A DNA stretch of 64,000 nt from the NCBI GenBank assembly GCA_965219035.1, contig CBDCMR010000004.1, forward strand, positions 682,001-746,000, read 5' to 3'. The stretch is from CBDCKN01 sp965219035. Its GTDB lineage: Bacteria; Gemmatimonadota; Gemmatimonadetes; Longimicrobiales; Gaopeijiaceae. The translations under genes were made by a program, and so were the position numbers. The notes beneath the pieces were generated by a model that was not told where the DNA came from, did not search any database, and worked only from the letters and a program-made list of their open reading frames with translations. How positions within the stretch are numbered: the first letter of the stretch is position 1; every line of letters begins with the position of its first letter. Shown here piece after piece: positions 24,433 to 32,998 of the stretch.

Positions 24433-25707
24433 ATGACACCTCAAACACATTCATCTCTGAAAGAGCTTCAGGAGCTGGACCAGGAGATCGCCTCCATCGA
24501 GTCCGTTGTGGGGACATTCGACGCCAAGCTCGAAGAGGTCGGGGAGCCGGTCCATCGTCTCGAGAAAGAGCTGAAGGCCCTACAGGCCCGGCTGCAGGAG
24601 GTGACGCTCGAGGAGAATAGGCTAGAGTTGTCCATAGAGGAGCGTCGCGTGCGGTCGACGAAGCTCCAGGAGCGGATGAACGCCGTCCGGAACGTGAGAG
24701 AAGAGGCTGCGGTGCATGCCGAGCTGGAAATGGTCCGGCGGGCTCTCGAGAATGACGAGCAGGAAGCTCTGAGTCTTCTGGATCAGATCCGACGGATGGA
24801 AGAGCGCATGGGCGAGCACGAGGCGGCACACCAGGAGGAGTTGGACGAGGTGGAGCCCCGACGCCGCGAGCTGCTCGACGAAAAGGAAGCCGCCGAGGCG
24901 CGGCTGCAGGAGCTGCAGGCCAAGAGAGACGAGTTTGCCGCCGGCATCGACCTCGAAGAGCGCCGTATCTACGATAGCATCATGGCGGGCGCCCGAGACG
25001 TGGCCGTGGCGGAGCTCACACAAGACGGAGCCTGCGGCAACTGCTTCAGCGTGATTCCGCTCCAGATCCAGAACGAGATCCGGCACGCCACCGGGATGAT
25101 CCGGTGCGAAGCGTGCGGGGTGATCCTCACACCGGAGTCCGAGGAGGGGATCGCCAAGGCACAGCAAGAGGCCGCCCGTATCGAGGAGGTACTCCGAGCA
25201 TCCGAAGAGACCAGGGACGCCGAGCGAGCCGCCACGGAGGCGCAGGAAGAGGCCGAGGCGGCGACGGAAGCGGAAGTCGAGGCGGAGGCGGAGCTCACGG
25301 TAGAGGCCGCCGAAGACCTCGCGGTGGAAGTCGCCGACGACGAGGCCGAGCTGGCCGGAGACGTTGGTATCGTACAGGACGTCTCGGTTGCCAGGCCCGA
25401 AGCGGACGCCGGGGCCGAGGCCCAAGTGGAAGCCGAAGCTTCGGAGGCCGAGGTCGCGGAAGCCGAAGTTTCGGAAGCCGAGGTCGCGGAAGCGGAAGAA
25501 GGAGAAGGAGAAGGAGAGTACACTGCCGCAGAGTCGGCGGTAGAAGACTTGGCGGAGGCGGCTGATGAAACGGATGCCGAGCTCGACATCGAAACCGCAG
25601 AGCCCGCGGCCGAGGCTTCGGAGCATCAGGCGGACGAAGAGCTCGAGGGCCTTGCCGGGGTCGACGAACCTGAAGAAGAGCCCAGGGAGGGAGCCGCCGA
25701 CGCATAG
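24433..25707 (+). CDS. Coiled-coil zinc-ribbon protein (DUF164/CdsZ-like) with long acidic tail
   Basis: A 424-residue protein. Residues 10-180 form a continuous coiled coil. A four-cysteine zinc ribbon follows (Cys201, Cys204, Cys225, Cys228; CGNC...CEAC). These two parts match the C4-type zinc-ribbon (DUF164) family of about 240 residues. Unusually, another 190 residues follow that are almost only Glu, Ala, Asp and Val, containing two exact-length 30-bp repeats (25429-25488). The core family is linked to RNA or nucleic-acid binding in several bacteria without a firm role. The acidic tail could be a DNA-mimic or a solubility segment. It sits between dnaG and recJ, with a 26-bp gap to the latter. 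Confidence 0.82.
   Translation: MTPQTHSSLKELQELDQEIASIESVVGTFDAKLEEVGEPVHRLEKELKALQARLQEVTLEENRLELSIEERRVRSTKLQERMNAVRNVREEAAVHAELEMVRRALENDEQEALSLLDQIRRMEERMGEHEAAHQEELDEVEPRRRELLDEKEAAEARLQELQAKRDEFAAGIDLEERRIYDSIMAGARDVAVAELTQDGACGNCFSVIPLQIQNEIRHATGMIRCEACGVILTPESEEGIAKAQQEAARIEEVLRASEETRDAERAATEAQEEAEAATEAEVEAEAELTVEAAEDLAVEVADDEAELAGDVGIVQDVSVARPEADAGAEAQVEAEASEAEVAEAEVSEAEVAEAEEGEGEGEYTAAESAVEDLAEAADETDAELDIETAEPAAEASEHQADEELEGLAGVDEPEEEPREGAADA
25429..25488 (+). repeat. Two 30-bp tandem repeats in the acidic tail
   Basis: Units 25429-25458 and 25459-25488 differ at only two bases and encode ten-residue acidic repeats (EAEASEAEVA / EAEVSEAEVA). Confidence 0.8.
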
Positions 25708-25733
25708 GCGACGGCCTCCCCGGCATTCCTGAC

Positions 25734-27515
25734 GTGGACGGTGCGGGCGCAGCCTCCCAGCCGGCGCTGCCGGTGCTCGTCCCCGTGTGGCAAGAGCCGG
25801 CGTCCGTCCCTCGAGAAGCGGTACAGCTCCTCGCAGAGGCGCTTTCGATTCCCGAGCCGCTCTGTGCGCTTCTGGTGCAGCGCGGCCTGACCGACCCCGA
25901 ACAGGCCAAGGGCTTCCTGCGACCCCTCCTGTCCGACCTGCATCCGGCCGCTCTCCTCGCCGGTAGCAAGGAGGCCGTCGGGCGGATCCTCGAGGCCATC
26001 GACCGTGGGGAGACCGTCCTGGTCCACGGTGACTACGACGTCGATGGGGTGTCCGGCACCGCCTTGTTGGCACGGTGGATCCGGAGGATGGCGGGAGCCG
26101 CCGTGCCCTTCGTCCCCCACCGTGTCCGGGATGGCTATGATCTGGGTCCTGCGGGCGTCGAAGCGGCCCGGACGGCCGGAGCGGCCCTCATCGTCACCGT
26201 AGACTCGGGGATCCGGGCCCACGGGGCTGTGGCCGAGGCGAACGCCGCGGGTATTGACGTGATCGTCACGGATCACCACACCCCGGCGGAGACCCTTCCT
26301 CCCGCGCTCGCCGTCGTCAACCCGAACCGAGCCGACTGTCCGTACCCCAACAAGGGTCTCTGCGGGGCGGGTGTCGCCTACCGGCTCTGCGAGTTACTGG
26401 CGGATGAGCGGGGCCTCGATCGCGAGGAGCTGCACGGATCCTTGGACCTGGTGGCCGTGGCCACCATCGCCGACGTGGTGCCATTGGATCACGAGAACCG
26501 CACGCTGATCCGGTACGGTCTCAAGGCGCTGGCGCGCACCGAGCTTCCGGGGTTGCGGGCCCTCATGAAGCGGGTCGGGTTGGGGGCCGGACCTGTCGAA
26601 GCCGGCCAGGTGGCCTTCAGGCTCGCACCACGCATCAACGCCGCCGGGCGCATGGCGGAAGCCATGACCGCGCTGGATCTGCTCATGACAGAGGATCCCG
26701 TGCGGGCCGAGGAGCTCGCCGACCGGCTCGAAGGCGACAACGCCGACCGGCGTGACGAGGAGGCCAGGACTCTCGGAGAGGCGTTGGAGGGGCTGAGCAG
26801 GAGCTATCGACCCGAGCGGGACTTCGGCGTGGTCTTGGAGGGCGAGGGATGGCACCCGGGCGTCATCGGCATAGTCGCGTCACGAATCGTCGAGCGCATC
26901 CACCGGCCCACCGTCCTGGTCGCCCTCCGGGACGGGCGAGGGCGGGGGAGCGCCCGATCCATTCCAGGCTTCGACCTTCACGGCGCCGTACACGCATGCC
27001 GGGAGCATCTGGGCCGTTTCGGGGGGCACCGTGCCGCGGCGGGGATGGACGTGGCACAGGAGCGAGTGGAGGACTTCAGGCACGCCTTCAACGCGGAGGC
27101 TCGTGATCGCTTGGGAGGCCGTCAGCCACGCCCGACGATCAAGCCGGAGCTCGAGCTCCGGCTGTCGGAGGCCACCGAGCGGCTCGCCCACTTCCTCACG
27201 TACTTCGGACCTTTCGGGATCGGGAATCCCTCCCCCGTCTTCATCTCCCGCGACGTCGAGTTGGCGAGCCCCCCTCGAGAGGTCGGTAAGGGCCATCTCA
27301 AGCTCAGGCTCACGCAGTCGGGGCATTCTCTCGATGCCATCGGCTTCGGCCTCGTGAACCGCATCCCTCCCGAATCCCTGGAAACCGGCCCTGTGGACCT
27401 GACCTTCAAGCTCAAGCTCGGTGTGTTCCGCGGTCGGCGCCGCGTTGAGGCCCATCTTCTCGACGTCCGGTCCCACGGCGCCGCGGACCCTACCCTCTCA
27501 GGCACCGCGACGTGA
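25734..27515 (+). CDS. recJ: Single-stranded-DNA-specific exonuclease RecJ
   Basis: A 593-residue protein from GTG 25734. The DHH-phosphoesterase motifs are clear: VHGDYDVDGVSG (Asp100, Asp102, Asp104), TVDSGIRA, VTDHH (Asp180, His181, His182), and LVAVATIADVVPL. The DHHA1 domain (GVIGIVASRIVER, FGGHRAAAGM) and the C-terminal OB-type domain (TYFGPFGIGNPSPVF) are complete. RecJ degrades 5' ends of ssDNA in RecFOR recombination and mismatch repair. Its last four bases overlap the start of rsmD. Confidence 0.96.
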   Translation: MDGAGAASQPALPVLVPVWQEPASVPREAVQLLAEALSIPEPLCALLVQRGLTDPEQAKGFLRPLLSDLHPAALLAGSKEAVGRILEAIDRGETVLVHGDYDVDGVSGTALLARWIRRMAGAAVPFVPHRVRDGYDLGPAGVEAARTAGAALIVTVDSGIRAHGAVAEANAAGIDVIVTDHHTPAETLPPALAVVNPNRADCPYPNKGLCGAGVAYRLCELLADERGLDREELHGSLDLVAVATIADVVPLDHENRTLIRYGLKALARTELPGLRALMKRVGLGAGPVEAGQVAFRLAPRINAAGRMAEAMTALDLLMTEDPVRAEELADRLEGDNADRRDEEARTLGEALEGLSRSYRPERDFGVVLEGEGWHPGVIGIVASRIVERIHRPTVLVALRDGRGRGSARSIPGFDLHGAVHACREHLGRFGGHRAAAGMDVAQERVEDFRHAFNAEARDRLGGRQPRPTIKPELELRLSEATERLAHFLTYFGPFGIGNPSPVFISRDVELASPPREVGKGHLKLRLTQSGHSLDAIGFGLVNRIPPESLETGPVDLTFKLKLGVFRGRRRVEAHLLDVRSHGAADPTLSGTAT

Positions 27516-28039
27516 GGATCATTGCCGGGCGTTGGAAAGGGCGGCGGCTCAAGGCCCTCCGTGGCAAGGGAGTCCGTCCCACTACGGATCGTGTGCGAGA
27601 GTCCTGGATGGCGGCCTTGGGGCCCGTTCTGGAGGGGGCAGCGGTCCTGGATCTTTTCGCCGGTTCGGGCGCTCTGGGCCTCGAGGCGCTCAGCCGGGGT
27701 GCGGCGAGCGCCGTCTTCGTCGAGCGCTCCCGGGGCGCACTCGGCACGCTTCGCGCCAACATCGAGATGCTGGGGGCTGAGTCGGAGTCGACGGTGATCG
27801 CTTCGGACGCCATGGCATGTGCCGAGCGGTTGGAGGACGTGACCTTCGATGTCGCCCTGGCCGATCCGCCATACGGGCGGGGACTGGCGGCGAGGCTCCT
27901 CGAGTCCTTCGCTGCGAGTCCGTTTGCATCTCAGCTCTGGGTAGAGCATCGTACTACCGATCCTATACCGGATCTCGCCGGGCTCCGACAACGACGCTAC
28001 GGAGACACGGTTATCTCGATCCTCGAGGCGCAGCCATGA
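27512..28039 (+). CDS. rsmD: 16S rRNA (guanine-N2)-methyltransferase RsmD
   Basis: A 175-residue class I methyltransferase from GTG 27512. It starts MRIIAGRWKGRRLKALRGKGVRPTTDRVRE, the RsmD family opening. The SAM motif is LDLFAGSGALGLEALSRG and the catalytic motif is ADPPYGRGL. It methylates G966 of 16S rRNA. It is translationally coupled to recJ and coaD through GTGA and ATGA overlaps; rsmD-coaD is a widespread pairing. Confidence 0.95.
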   Translation: MRIIAGRWKGRRLKALRGKGVRPTTDRVRESWMAALGPVLEGAAVLDLFAGSGALGLEALSRGAASAVFVERSRGALGTLRANIEMLGAESESTVIASDAMACAERLEDVTFDVALADPPYGRGLAARLLESFAASPFASQLWVEHRTTDPIPDLAGLRQRRYGDTVISILEAQP

Positions 28040-28536
28040 CCCGCGATCGGCCCGTTCTAGCCATCTACCCAGGTTCTTTCGACCCGATCACCAAGGGGCA
28101 CGAGGACGTGGCGCGCCGCTCCTTGCGCCTGGCGGATCGGGTCATCATCGCCGTCGCCTACACGGCCACACAGGAGAAGGGAAGCCTGTTCAGCGTGGAG
28201 CAACGCCTCGAACTGATCGAGGAGGTCTTCCGAGACGAAGAGCGCATCGAGTGTCTCAGCTTCCAAGGTCTCCTGGTTGATCTGGCACGGGAGGTGGAGG
28301 CTCAACTCGTGATTCGTGGCCTGAGAGCCGTCTCCGACTTCGAGTACGAGTTTCAGATGGCGCAGATGAACAGAGAGCTCTGGAGTGGAGTCGAGACCGT
28401 CTTCCTGACGCCGGATCAGAACTACTCGTTCCTGTCCGCGTCCCTGGTACGTGAAGTGGCTCGCCTCGGAGGGGACGTGGCTCCCTTCGTATCGGAGCCG
28501 GTCCTCAGGCAGATCGAGGCAGTGCTTCGGGAGTGA
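28036..28536 (+). CDS. coaD: Pantetheine-phosphate adenylyltransferase
   Basis: A 166-residue protein from ATG 28036 inside the rsmD stop. It has the nucleotidyltransferase motif YPGSFDPITKGHEDVARRS near the N-terminus and the second motif YSFLSASLVREVARLGGDV, both typical of CoaD. It adenylates 4'-phosphopantetheine in CoA synthesis. The length equals the family norm. It overlaps pta by four bases, linking CoA supply with acetyl-CoA use. Confidence 0.97.
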   Translation: MTRDRPVLAIYPGSFDPITKGHEDVARRSLRLADRVIIAVAYTATQEKGSLFSVEQRLELIEEVFRDEERIECLSFQGLLVDLAREVEAQLVIRGLRAVSDFEYEFQMAQMNRELWSGVETVFLTPDQNYSFLSASLVREVARLGGDVAPFVSEPVLRQIEAVLRE

Positions 28537-29531
28537 CCTTTCTCGAGTCTCTGAAGACTCGGGCGCGAGCGCTCCAAGCAACACTGGCGTTCCCCGAGGC
28601 GACCGACGCCCGCACCGCGGTAGCCATCGCCCGGCTCCTGGGAGAGGGTGTCTGCTCCGTCACTGCCGTCGGATCCCCCCGGGCCGTGCGCGAGGCTCTC
28701 GTGCCGGCGGGCGTCGATGCCGACGCCATCGAGATCGTCGATCCCACCGACCAGCCCACAGTGGAGCGGTATGCAGCGCGTCTTCGTGAGCGGTTGGGGG
28801 GACGGCTGCCCGAGAACAAGGCGATTCAGGTGGCGCGAGACCCCCTGATGTTGGCCGGACTGCTGGTGTCGGAGGGAAGCGTGGACGGGGTCGTGGCCGG
28901 CGCGATCCATCCCACTCGGGACATCATTCGCGCCGCGGTCCGCACCGTAGGGCCCGACGAGGGGGTGGACACCGTGTCCTCGGCCTTCTACATGCTCCTT
29001 CCGTCCTTCCGCGGTGTGGACGACGAGGTCCTCACCTTCGCGGACGCAGGCGTGATCCCCGAGCCGACCCCGGACGAGCTGGCCGATATCGGGGTAGCGG
29101 CGGCCAGAGCGCGTGCGCTGGTGGTGAACGACGAGCCGCGTGTGGCCTTCCTGTCGTATTCGACCCTCGGGAGTGCCTCCGGCCCGGCGGTGGACAAGGT
29201 CATCAGGGCCGTGGAGCTCTTCCGGGAGCGGCTCCCGGCAGTTCCCGCGGACGGGGAGCTCCAGGGGGACGCCGCCCTCATCGACTCGGTTGCCCGGCGC
29301 AAGGCTCCCGGTTCCTCCGTGGCCGGCCAAGCCAACGTTCTGATCTTCCCCGACCTGGCCTCGGCCAACATCGCGTACAAGCTCGTCCAGCGAATCACGG
29401 GCTGCCGGGCTCTGGGGCCCATCCTGCAAGGGCTTCGGCGGCCGTATAACGACCTCTCCCGTGGGGCGTCGGCCGACGAGGTCTTCGACGTGACTTGCAT
29501 CACGGCGTTGATGGGGACGGGCACCGGGTAG
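28533..29531 (+). CDS. pta: Phosphate acetyl/butyryltransferase
   Basis: A 332-residue PTA_PTB-domain enzyme from GTG 28533. Motifs include DPLMLAGLLVSEGSVDGVVAGA, FLSYSTLGSASGP, DAALIDSVARRKAPGS, ANVLIFPDLASANIAYKL and GPILQGLRRPYNDLSRGAS, the canonical C-terminal block of phosphotransacetylases. It interconverts acetyl-CoA and acetyl phosphate. No ackA lies nearby. The operon recJ-rsmD-coaD-pta ends here, followed by a hairpin terminator. Confidence 0.93.
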   Translation: MTFLESLKTRARALQATLAFPEATDARTAVAIARLLGEGVCSVTAVGSPRAVREALVPAGVDADAIEIVDPTDQPTVERYAARLRERLGGRLPENKAIQVARDPLMLAGLLVSEGSVDGVVAGAIHPTRDIIRAAVRTVGPDEGVDTVSSAFYMLLPSFRGVDDEVLTFADAGVIPEPTPDELADIGVAAARARALVVNDEPRVAFLSYSTLGSASGPAVDKVIRAVELFRERLPAVPADGELQGDAALIDSVARRKAPGSSVAGQANVLIFPDLASANIAYKLVQRITGCRALGPILQGLRRPYNDLSRGASADEVFDVTCITALMGTGTG

Positions 29532-29577
29532 GGTGCAGGCACGGATTCCCCTGAGCACGGCTCCTAACGGGAGTATT

Positions 29578-29595
29578 GCCCCGTCGGGGCGTTTT
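29578..29595 (+). terminator. Intrinsic terminator after pta
   Basis: GCCCC-gtc-GGGGC followed by GTTTT. The stem is short (5 bp) but GC-only. A smaller hairpin (GCTCC-taac-GGGAG) lies just upstream. Confidence 0.55.
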
Positions 29596-29672
29596 CCTGT
29601 ATCGTTTTGCGATCCCCTTTAGGCGCCTGCGCCCGCGTAGCCGGCAGGATCGAAACCGTAAGCGGAGGAACA

Positions 29673-30005
29673 ATGGTATTTCAGGTGAGCATGTCGGGCG
29701 ATGTGACGGTCATCGATGTTGAGGGCCAGCTCATCGTCGGAAATCGCCAAGAACTGAAGCAAAAAGTCCTCGACGAGCTCGAGAAGGGCGAGCGCAAGTT
29801 CGTCGTCGACTTTTCCAACACGGGCTACATCGACTCCTCCGGATTGGGCGTACTCGTGTCACTTTCCAAGAAGATCCGCGAGCAGGGCGGCGAGCTCAGG
29901 CTCGCCAGCCTCAACGAGGATCTTCGTACGCTCTTCGAGCTCACAAAGCTCGACACGCTCTTCAAGATCGCCGACAGCCGTGAAGAGGCCCTGACGGGTC
30001 TTTGA
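29673..30005 (+). CDS. STAS-domain anti-sigma factor antagonist (RsbV/SpoIIAA-type)
   Basis: A 110-residue STAS protein. ATG 29673 has GGAGG at ideal spacing. The phosphorylation loop is YIDSSGLGVL, with Asp54 and the Ser55/Ser56 pair, the site where the partner kinase adds phosphate. The C-terminal helix reads LFELTKLDTLFKI. Dephosphorylated, it would bind the anti-sigma kinase encoded next (30044) and release its target. The phosphatase of the switch lies one gene further on, giving a complete RsbV-RsbW-RsbU order. No sigma factor gene is in the cluster. Confidence 0.93.
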   Translation: MVFQVSMSGDVTVIDVEGQLIVGNRQELKQKVLDELEKGERKFVVDFSNTGYIDSSGLGVLVSLSKKIREQGGELRLASLNEDLRTLFELTKLDTLFKIADSREEALTGL

Positions 30006-30043
30006 GGCCGGCGATCAAGCTGATTCCCGGCAGAGGGTAACGA

Positions 30044-30487
30044 GTGGATCGAGAACTCATTCTAGAGCTACCGAACGACATTCGGTCCATCGAGCACGCG
30101 GTAGAGTACGTGATGGAGCACTGCTCGAGCTGCTGCGCCTATGCGCGAAAACTGAACCTGAACTTCCGCGTCGGTCTCACCGAGGCGTTGGCCAACGCGA
30201 TGTTGTACGGCAACGACCGTGATCCCGGGAAGCACGTCCGGGTCGAGGTGACGGTTCGGGAGGAGGAGGTCACGGCCCGTGTAACCGACCAGGGAACGGG
30301 CTTCGACTACACGACCGCGCCTGACCCCACACTTCCGGGCAACCTCAGCAAGTCCGGTGGCCGCGGCATCTTCCTCATGAAATCGCTGATGGACGAAGTC
30401 CGATTCAATGAGGAAGGGAACTCCGTTACCCTCGTCCTTCGCCTGGAGGAGGGGCGTCCCGACCTCACGGGAGGGGCCTCGGCATGA
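30044..30487 (+). CDS. Anti-sigma factor / serine kinase (RsbW/SpoIIAB-type ATPase)
   Basis: A 147-residue GHKL ATPase from GTG 30044. The N box is FRVGLTEALANAMLYGND, the G1 box VTDQGTGFD and the G2 box SGGRGIFLMKSLMDEV, with NSVTLVLRLE at the end, as in HATPase_c_2 proteins. It should phosphorylate the STAS protein and sequester a sigma factor or other client. The two Cys pairs near the N-terminus (HCSSCCAYAR) are unusual and could sense redox state, but this is speculative. It overlaps the phosphatase gene by four bases. Confidence 0.92.
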   Translation: MDRELILELPNDIRSIEHAVEYVMEHCSSCCAYARKLNLNFRVGLTEALANAMLYGNDRDPGKHVRVEVTVREEEVTARVTDQGTGFDYTTAPDPTLPGNLSKSGGRGIFLMKSLMDEVRFNEEGNSVTLVLRLEEGRPDLTGGASA

Positions 30488-32061
30488 CCCCGGAAGGCGG
30501 GCCTAGCCCAGTCCTTCCTGTCCCGGTTGAGCAAACCCTGGACGAGTTCCGTGAGCAACTCGGCCTCGACATCCACCTCTGGAGCGTCGAGGAAGACGGG
30601 ACTCGTGCCCGTCATCTCTACCCCTACTATACCCCCGAAAGCAGTGAGACCTGTCCCCCGATGGACGGCTGTGTGCTGATGTCCGTTTCTCCCAAGGACG
30701 GACCTCCGTTGGAGCTCGAGATCCGACCCTCCGGTGATCTACGGCTCGAGCCGTTGGCTTCCATCCTTCAGGGGAACCTCGAACGGGCGCTGGACTTCGC
30801 CCAGGAGATCCATTTCTTCACGTACGAGTTGTCGGAGCGTTACGAGGAGATCAACCTCCTCTATTCCATCAGCGAGACGCTGGGATCGATCCTCAAGCTC
30901 GACGATGCCGCCGACGCCATCCTGAAGGAAGTGTGCGACGTGTTGGGCGCCGAGCGGGGCTCGCTCTGGGTGCATGATCCCCGGCAGAACCTCCTTCACC
31001 TCACCGCGGCAGTGGGACAGGACGGAGCCCAGGATCCACCACGTGACGACCATCCGGATGCCGTCACCTCCCTGGTATTCGAGGAAGGCCGGTCGCGCAT
31101 CGGTGGCCGCGCCGATCCCGACGACCGGTGGAACGGGGGGGCCACGACCGACATCTCCGTCCCCATCAGCTACAGCCCACCATCCGGAGAGGTGCGTACG
31201 GTCGGCGTCATCAACCTTTTCGGCCGTATGCGAGGTGATCCCTTCGCGGTTGGTGACGAGAGGCTCCTGTCAGCCATAGCTAGCCAGATCGGTGCGGCCC
31301 TCGAGAACAATCGACTGATCCAGGAGAGCTTGGCCCAGGAGCGGATGAGCCACGAGATGGAGCTGGCCCATCATCTGCAGATGAAGCTCCTGAAGTCTCC
31401 GGAGGGGTTCGACCAGGCCAACGTGGCCGCCCGGGTGGCATCCGCCGAGCAAGTCGGCGGGGACTTCTTCCATATCTTCAAGCTTCCGGACGACAAGATC
31501 GGGGTTATGATCGGCGATGTCTCGACTCACGGATTCCCGGCGGCTCTGATCATGGCATTGTCCATGAGCGCGGCAAGTATCTACGCCCTCGAGTCGCGCG
31601 ACCCATCCGTGGTTCTCAGAAAGATCGACGACGCTCTCAGCGACGAGCTCGAGACCACGGAGATGTTTCTCAGCCTCTGCTACGTGGTCATCGATCCCGC
31701 GGCCGAGGAGCTGCAGTACTCCAACGCCGGACATCCTCATGCCTTCGTCTTCCGTGCGGGTGGCGACGCCGAGCGTCTGACCGCCACCGACCCCCCGGTG
31801 GGCTTCGCCGGGCCCGAGTCCTACCACCAAGGTCGGGCCGCGTGGGCGCAGGGGGATCTGTTGCTCCTCTTCACCGACGGTCTCTCCGATACACTGGCCA
31901 CCGAGGAGCCCGGAAGTGGTGAAGCGACCGTCCTGGAAGCGGTGACCGCTCAGGGAAGCGCGGCTTCCGCCCAGATCGTGGATGCTCTCTTCGACATGGC
32001 CGAGGCCGCGACTCCACACATCCCGGCGGACGACCTGACAGCGATCGTCCTGAGGACCTAG
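30484..32061 (+). CDS. GAF-PP2C (SpoIIE/RsbU-type) serine phosphatase
   Basis: A 525-residue soluble protein from ATG 30484. Residues 1 to about 110 form a divergent sensory domain with a Cys in ETCPPMDGCVLM. A coiled linker leads into a GAF domain (about 135-285). A signalling helix (about 285-310) precedes the PP2C catalytic domain with EQVGGDFFHIF, VMIGDVSTHGFPAAL, NAGHPHAFVF, LLLLFTDGLSDT and a final DDLTAIVL, which carry the Mn-binding aspartates. It would dephosphorylate the STAS protein in response to a ligand or stress. It closes the partner-switch operon. Confidence 0.92.
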   Translation: MTPEGGPSPVLPVPVEQTLDEFREQLGLDIHLWSVEEDGTRARHLYPYYTPESSETCPPMDGCVLMSVSPKDGPPLELEIRPSGDLRLEPLASILQGNLERALDFAQEIHFFTYELSERYEEINLLYSISETLGSILKLDDAADAILKEVCDVLGAERGSLWVHDPRQNLLHLTAAVGQDGAQDPPRDDHPDAVTSLVFEEGRSRIGGRADPDDRWNGGATTDISVPISYSPPSGEVRTVGVINLFGRMRGDPFAVGDERLLSAIASQIGAALENNRLIQESLAQERMSHEMELAHHLQMKLLKSPEGFDQANVAARVASAEQVGGDFFHIFKLPDDKIGVMIGDVSTHGFPAALIMALSMSAASIYALESRDPSVVLRKIDDALSDELETTEMFLSLCYVVIDPAAEELQYSNAGHPHAFVFRAGGDAERLTATDPPVGFAGPESYHQGRAAWAQGDLLLLFTDGLSDTLATEEPGSGEATVLEAVTAQGSAASAQIVDALFDMAEAATPHIPADDLTAIVLRT

Positions 32062-32101
32062 TGGAGGAAGAGCGGGTCCGGCCGCGCAGCTGAGCGAGCC
32101 G

Positions 32102-32920
32102 ATGCGCGCGAAGAAATCTCTCGGGCAAAACTTCCTCGTCGATCCCAATCTCCAGCGCAAGATCGTCGAGGCCCTCGACCCCTCGCCGTCGGACACCGTC
32201 CTGGAGATCGGGCCCGGCCATGGGGCGCTCACACGCCACCTCGTGGGCCGGGTAGGCCGCCTCATCCTGGTCGAGCTGGATGACGAGCTCGCGGACGAGC
32301 TCGAAGGGGAGTGGGGCGACCGTCCCGATGTGGATGTCAGACACCAGGACTTCCTGAAGCTGGACCTCACCACCCTCACCGAGGATCCGAATCGGCTGCT
32401 GGTCGTGGGAAACATCCCTTACAACATCACGGCCCCCATAATCTTCAAGCTGCTGGAGTGCCCTCGGCCCAAGGACATCCTCCTGATGGTTCAGCGTGAG
32501 GTAGCCGACCGCCTGGTTGCGGCCGCGGGAACCTCGGAGTACGGGGCTCTCTCGGTGGGGGTCAGGAGCGTCGCCCGGGTCGAAAGTGTGGTCCGCGTCC
32601 CACGGACAGCGTTCCGGCCTATGCCCCGCGTCGACTCCAGCGTGGTACGGATCAGACCGACTGTCCCTCCGCCCCTCTCCCTCGAGGAGGAGATCTCCCT
32701 CCGAAACCTGACGCGGGCGGCGTTCCAGTGGAGGCGAAAGCAGTTTCAGAAGACCCTCCGTGAGCACGTCGACCTTGGCCTTTCCCCGGAAGCCCTGGAC
32801 CGGATCGGTCGCGATACGGGCTGGGATCTCACGCGCCGGCCGGAGACTTTCAAGCCCGAGGAATTCGTACGACTCTCGAAGCTGGTCGGAGAGGGGGTGG
32901 GTCGAAGAGCCCGCGTTTGA
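32102..32920 (+). CDS. rsmA: 16S rRNA dimethyladenosine transferase
   Basis: A 272-residue protein starting MRAKKSLGQNFLVD. SAM motif I is LEIGPGHGALT (34-44), and the catalytic motif NIPYN is at residues 104-108. FRPMPRVDSSVVRI marks the end of the Rossmann domain, and the C-terminal helical domain includes the AAFQWRRKQFQKTLR signature. It dimethylates the two adenines of the 16S 3' hairpin (KsgA). ATG 32102 is the family start. Confidence 0.96.
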   Translation: MRAKKSLGQNFLVDPNLQRKIVEALDPSPSDTVLEIGPGHGALTRHLVGRVGRLILVELDDELADELEGEWGDRPDVDVRHQDFLKLDLTTLTEDPNRLLVVGNIPYNITAPIIFKLLECPRPKDILLMVQREVADRLVAAAGTSEYGALSVGVRSVARVESVVRVPRTAFRPMPRVDSSVVRIRPTVPPPLSLEEEISLRNLTRAAFQWRRKQFQKTLREHVDLGLSPEALDRIGRDTGWDLTRRPETFKPEEFVRLSKLVGEGVGRRARV

Positions 32921-32945
32921 CGCTTCAGCCCTCCTCTACCTAGTA

Positions 32946-32963
32946 TTGTGAAGCTTTTCACAA
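32946..32963. promoter_or_regulatory. Rex operator
   Basis: TTGTGAAGCTTTTCACAA is an exact match to the Rex consensus TTGTGAA-n4-TTCACAA, with a perfect inverted repeat. It lies 36 bases before the most likely rex start and overlaps a TATTGT that could serve as a -10 box, so Rex bound to it would block its own promoter (autorepression relieved by high NADH). Confidence 0.93.
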
Positions 32964-32998
32964 GCCAGGGTGCGGAAGGGTTTAACCGGGTTTCCACG

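Noticed and set aside
24622..26073. Long reverse frame opposite the zinc-ribbon gene and recJ
   Set aside because: It is made of Gly/Phe/Leu/Arg repeats that mirror the Glu/Ala tail; no ribosome site and no domain.
32948..32998. GTG 32948 as start of rex
   Set aside because: The codon lies within the Rex operator and the added 17 residues are not part of the family.
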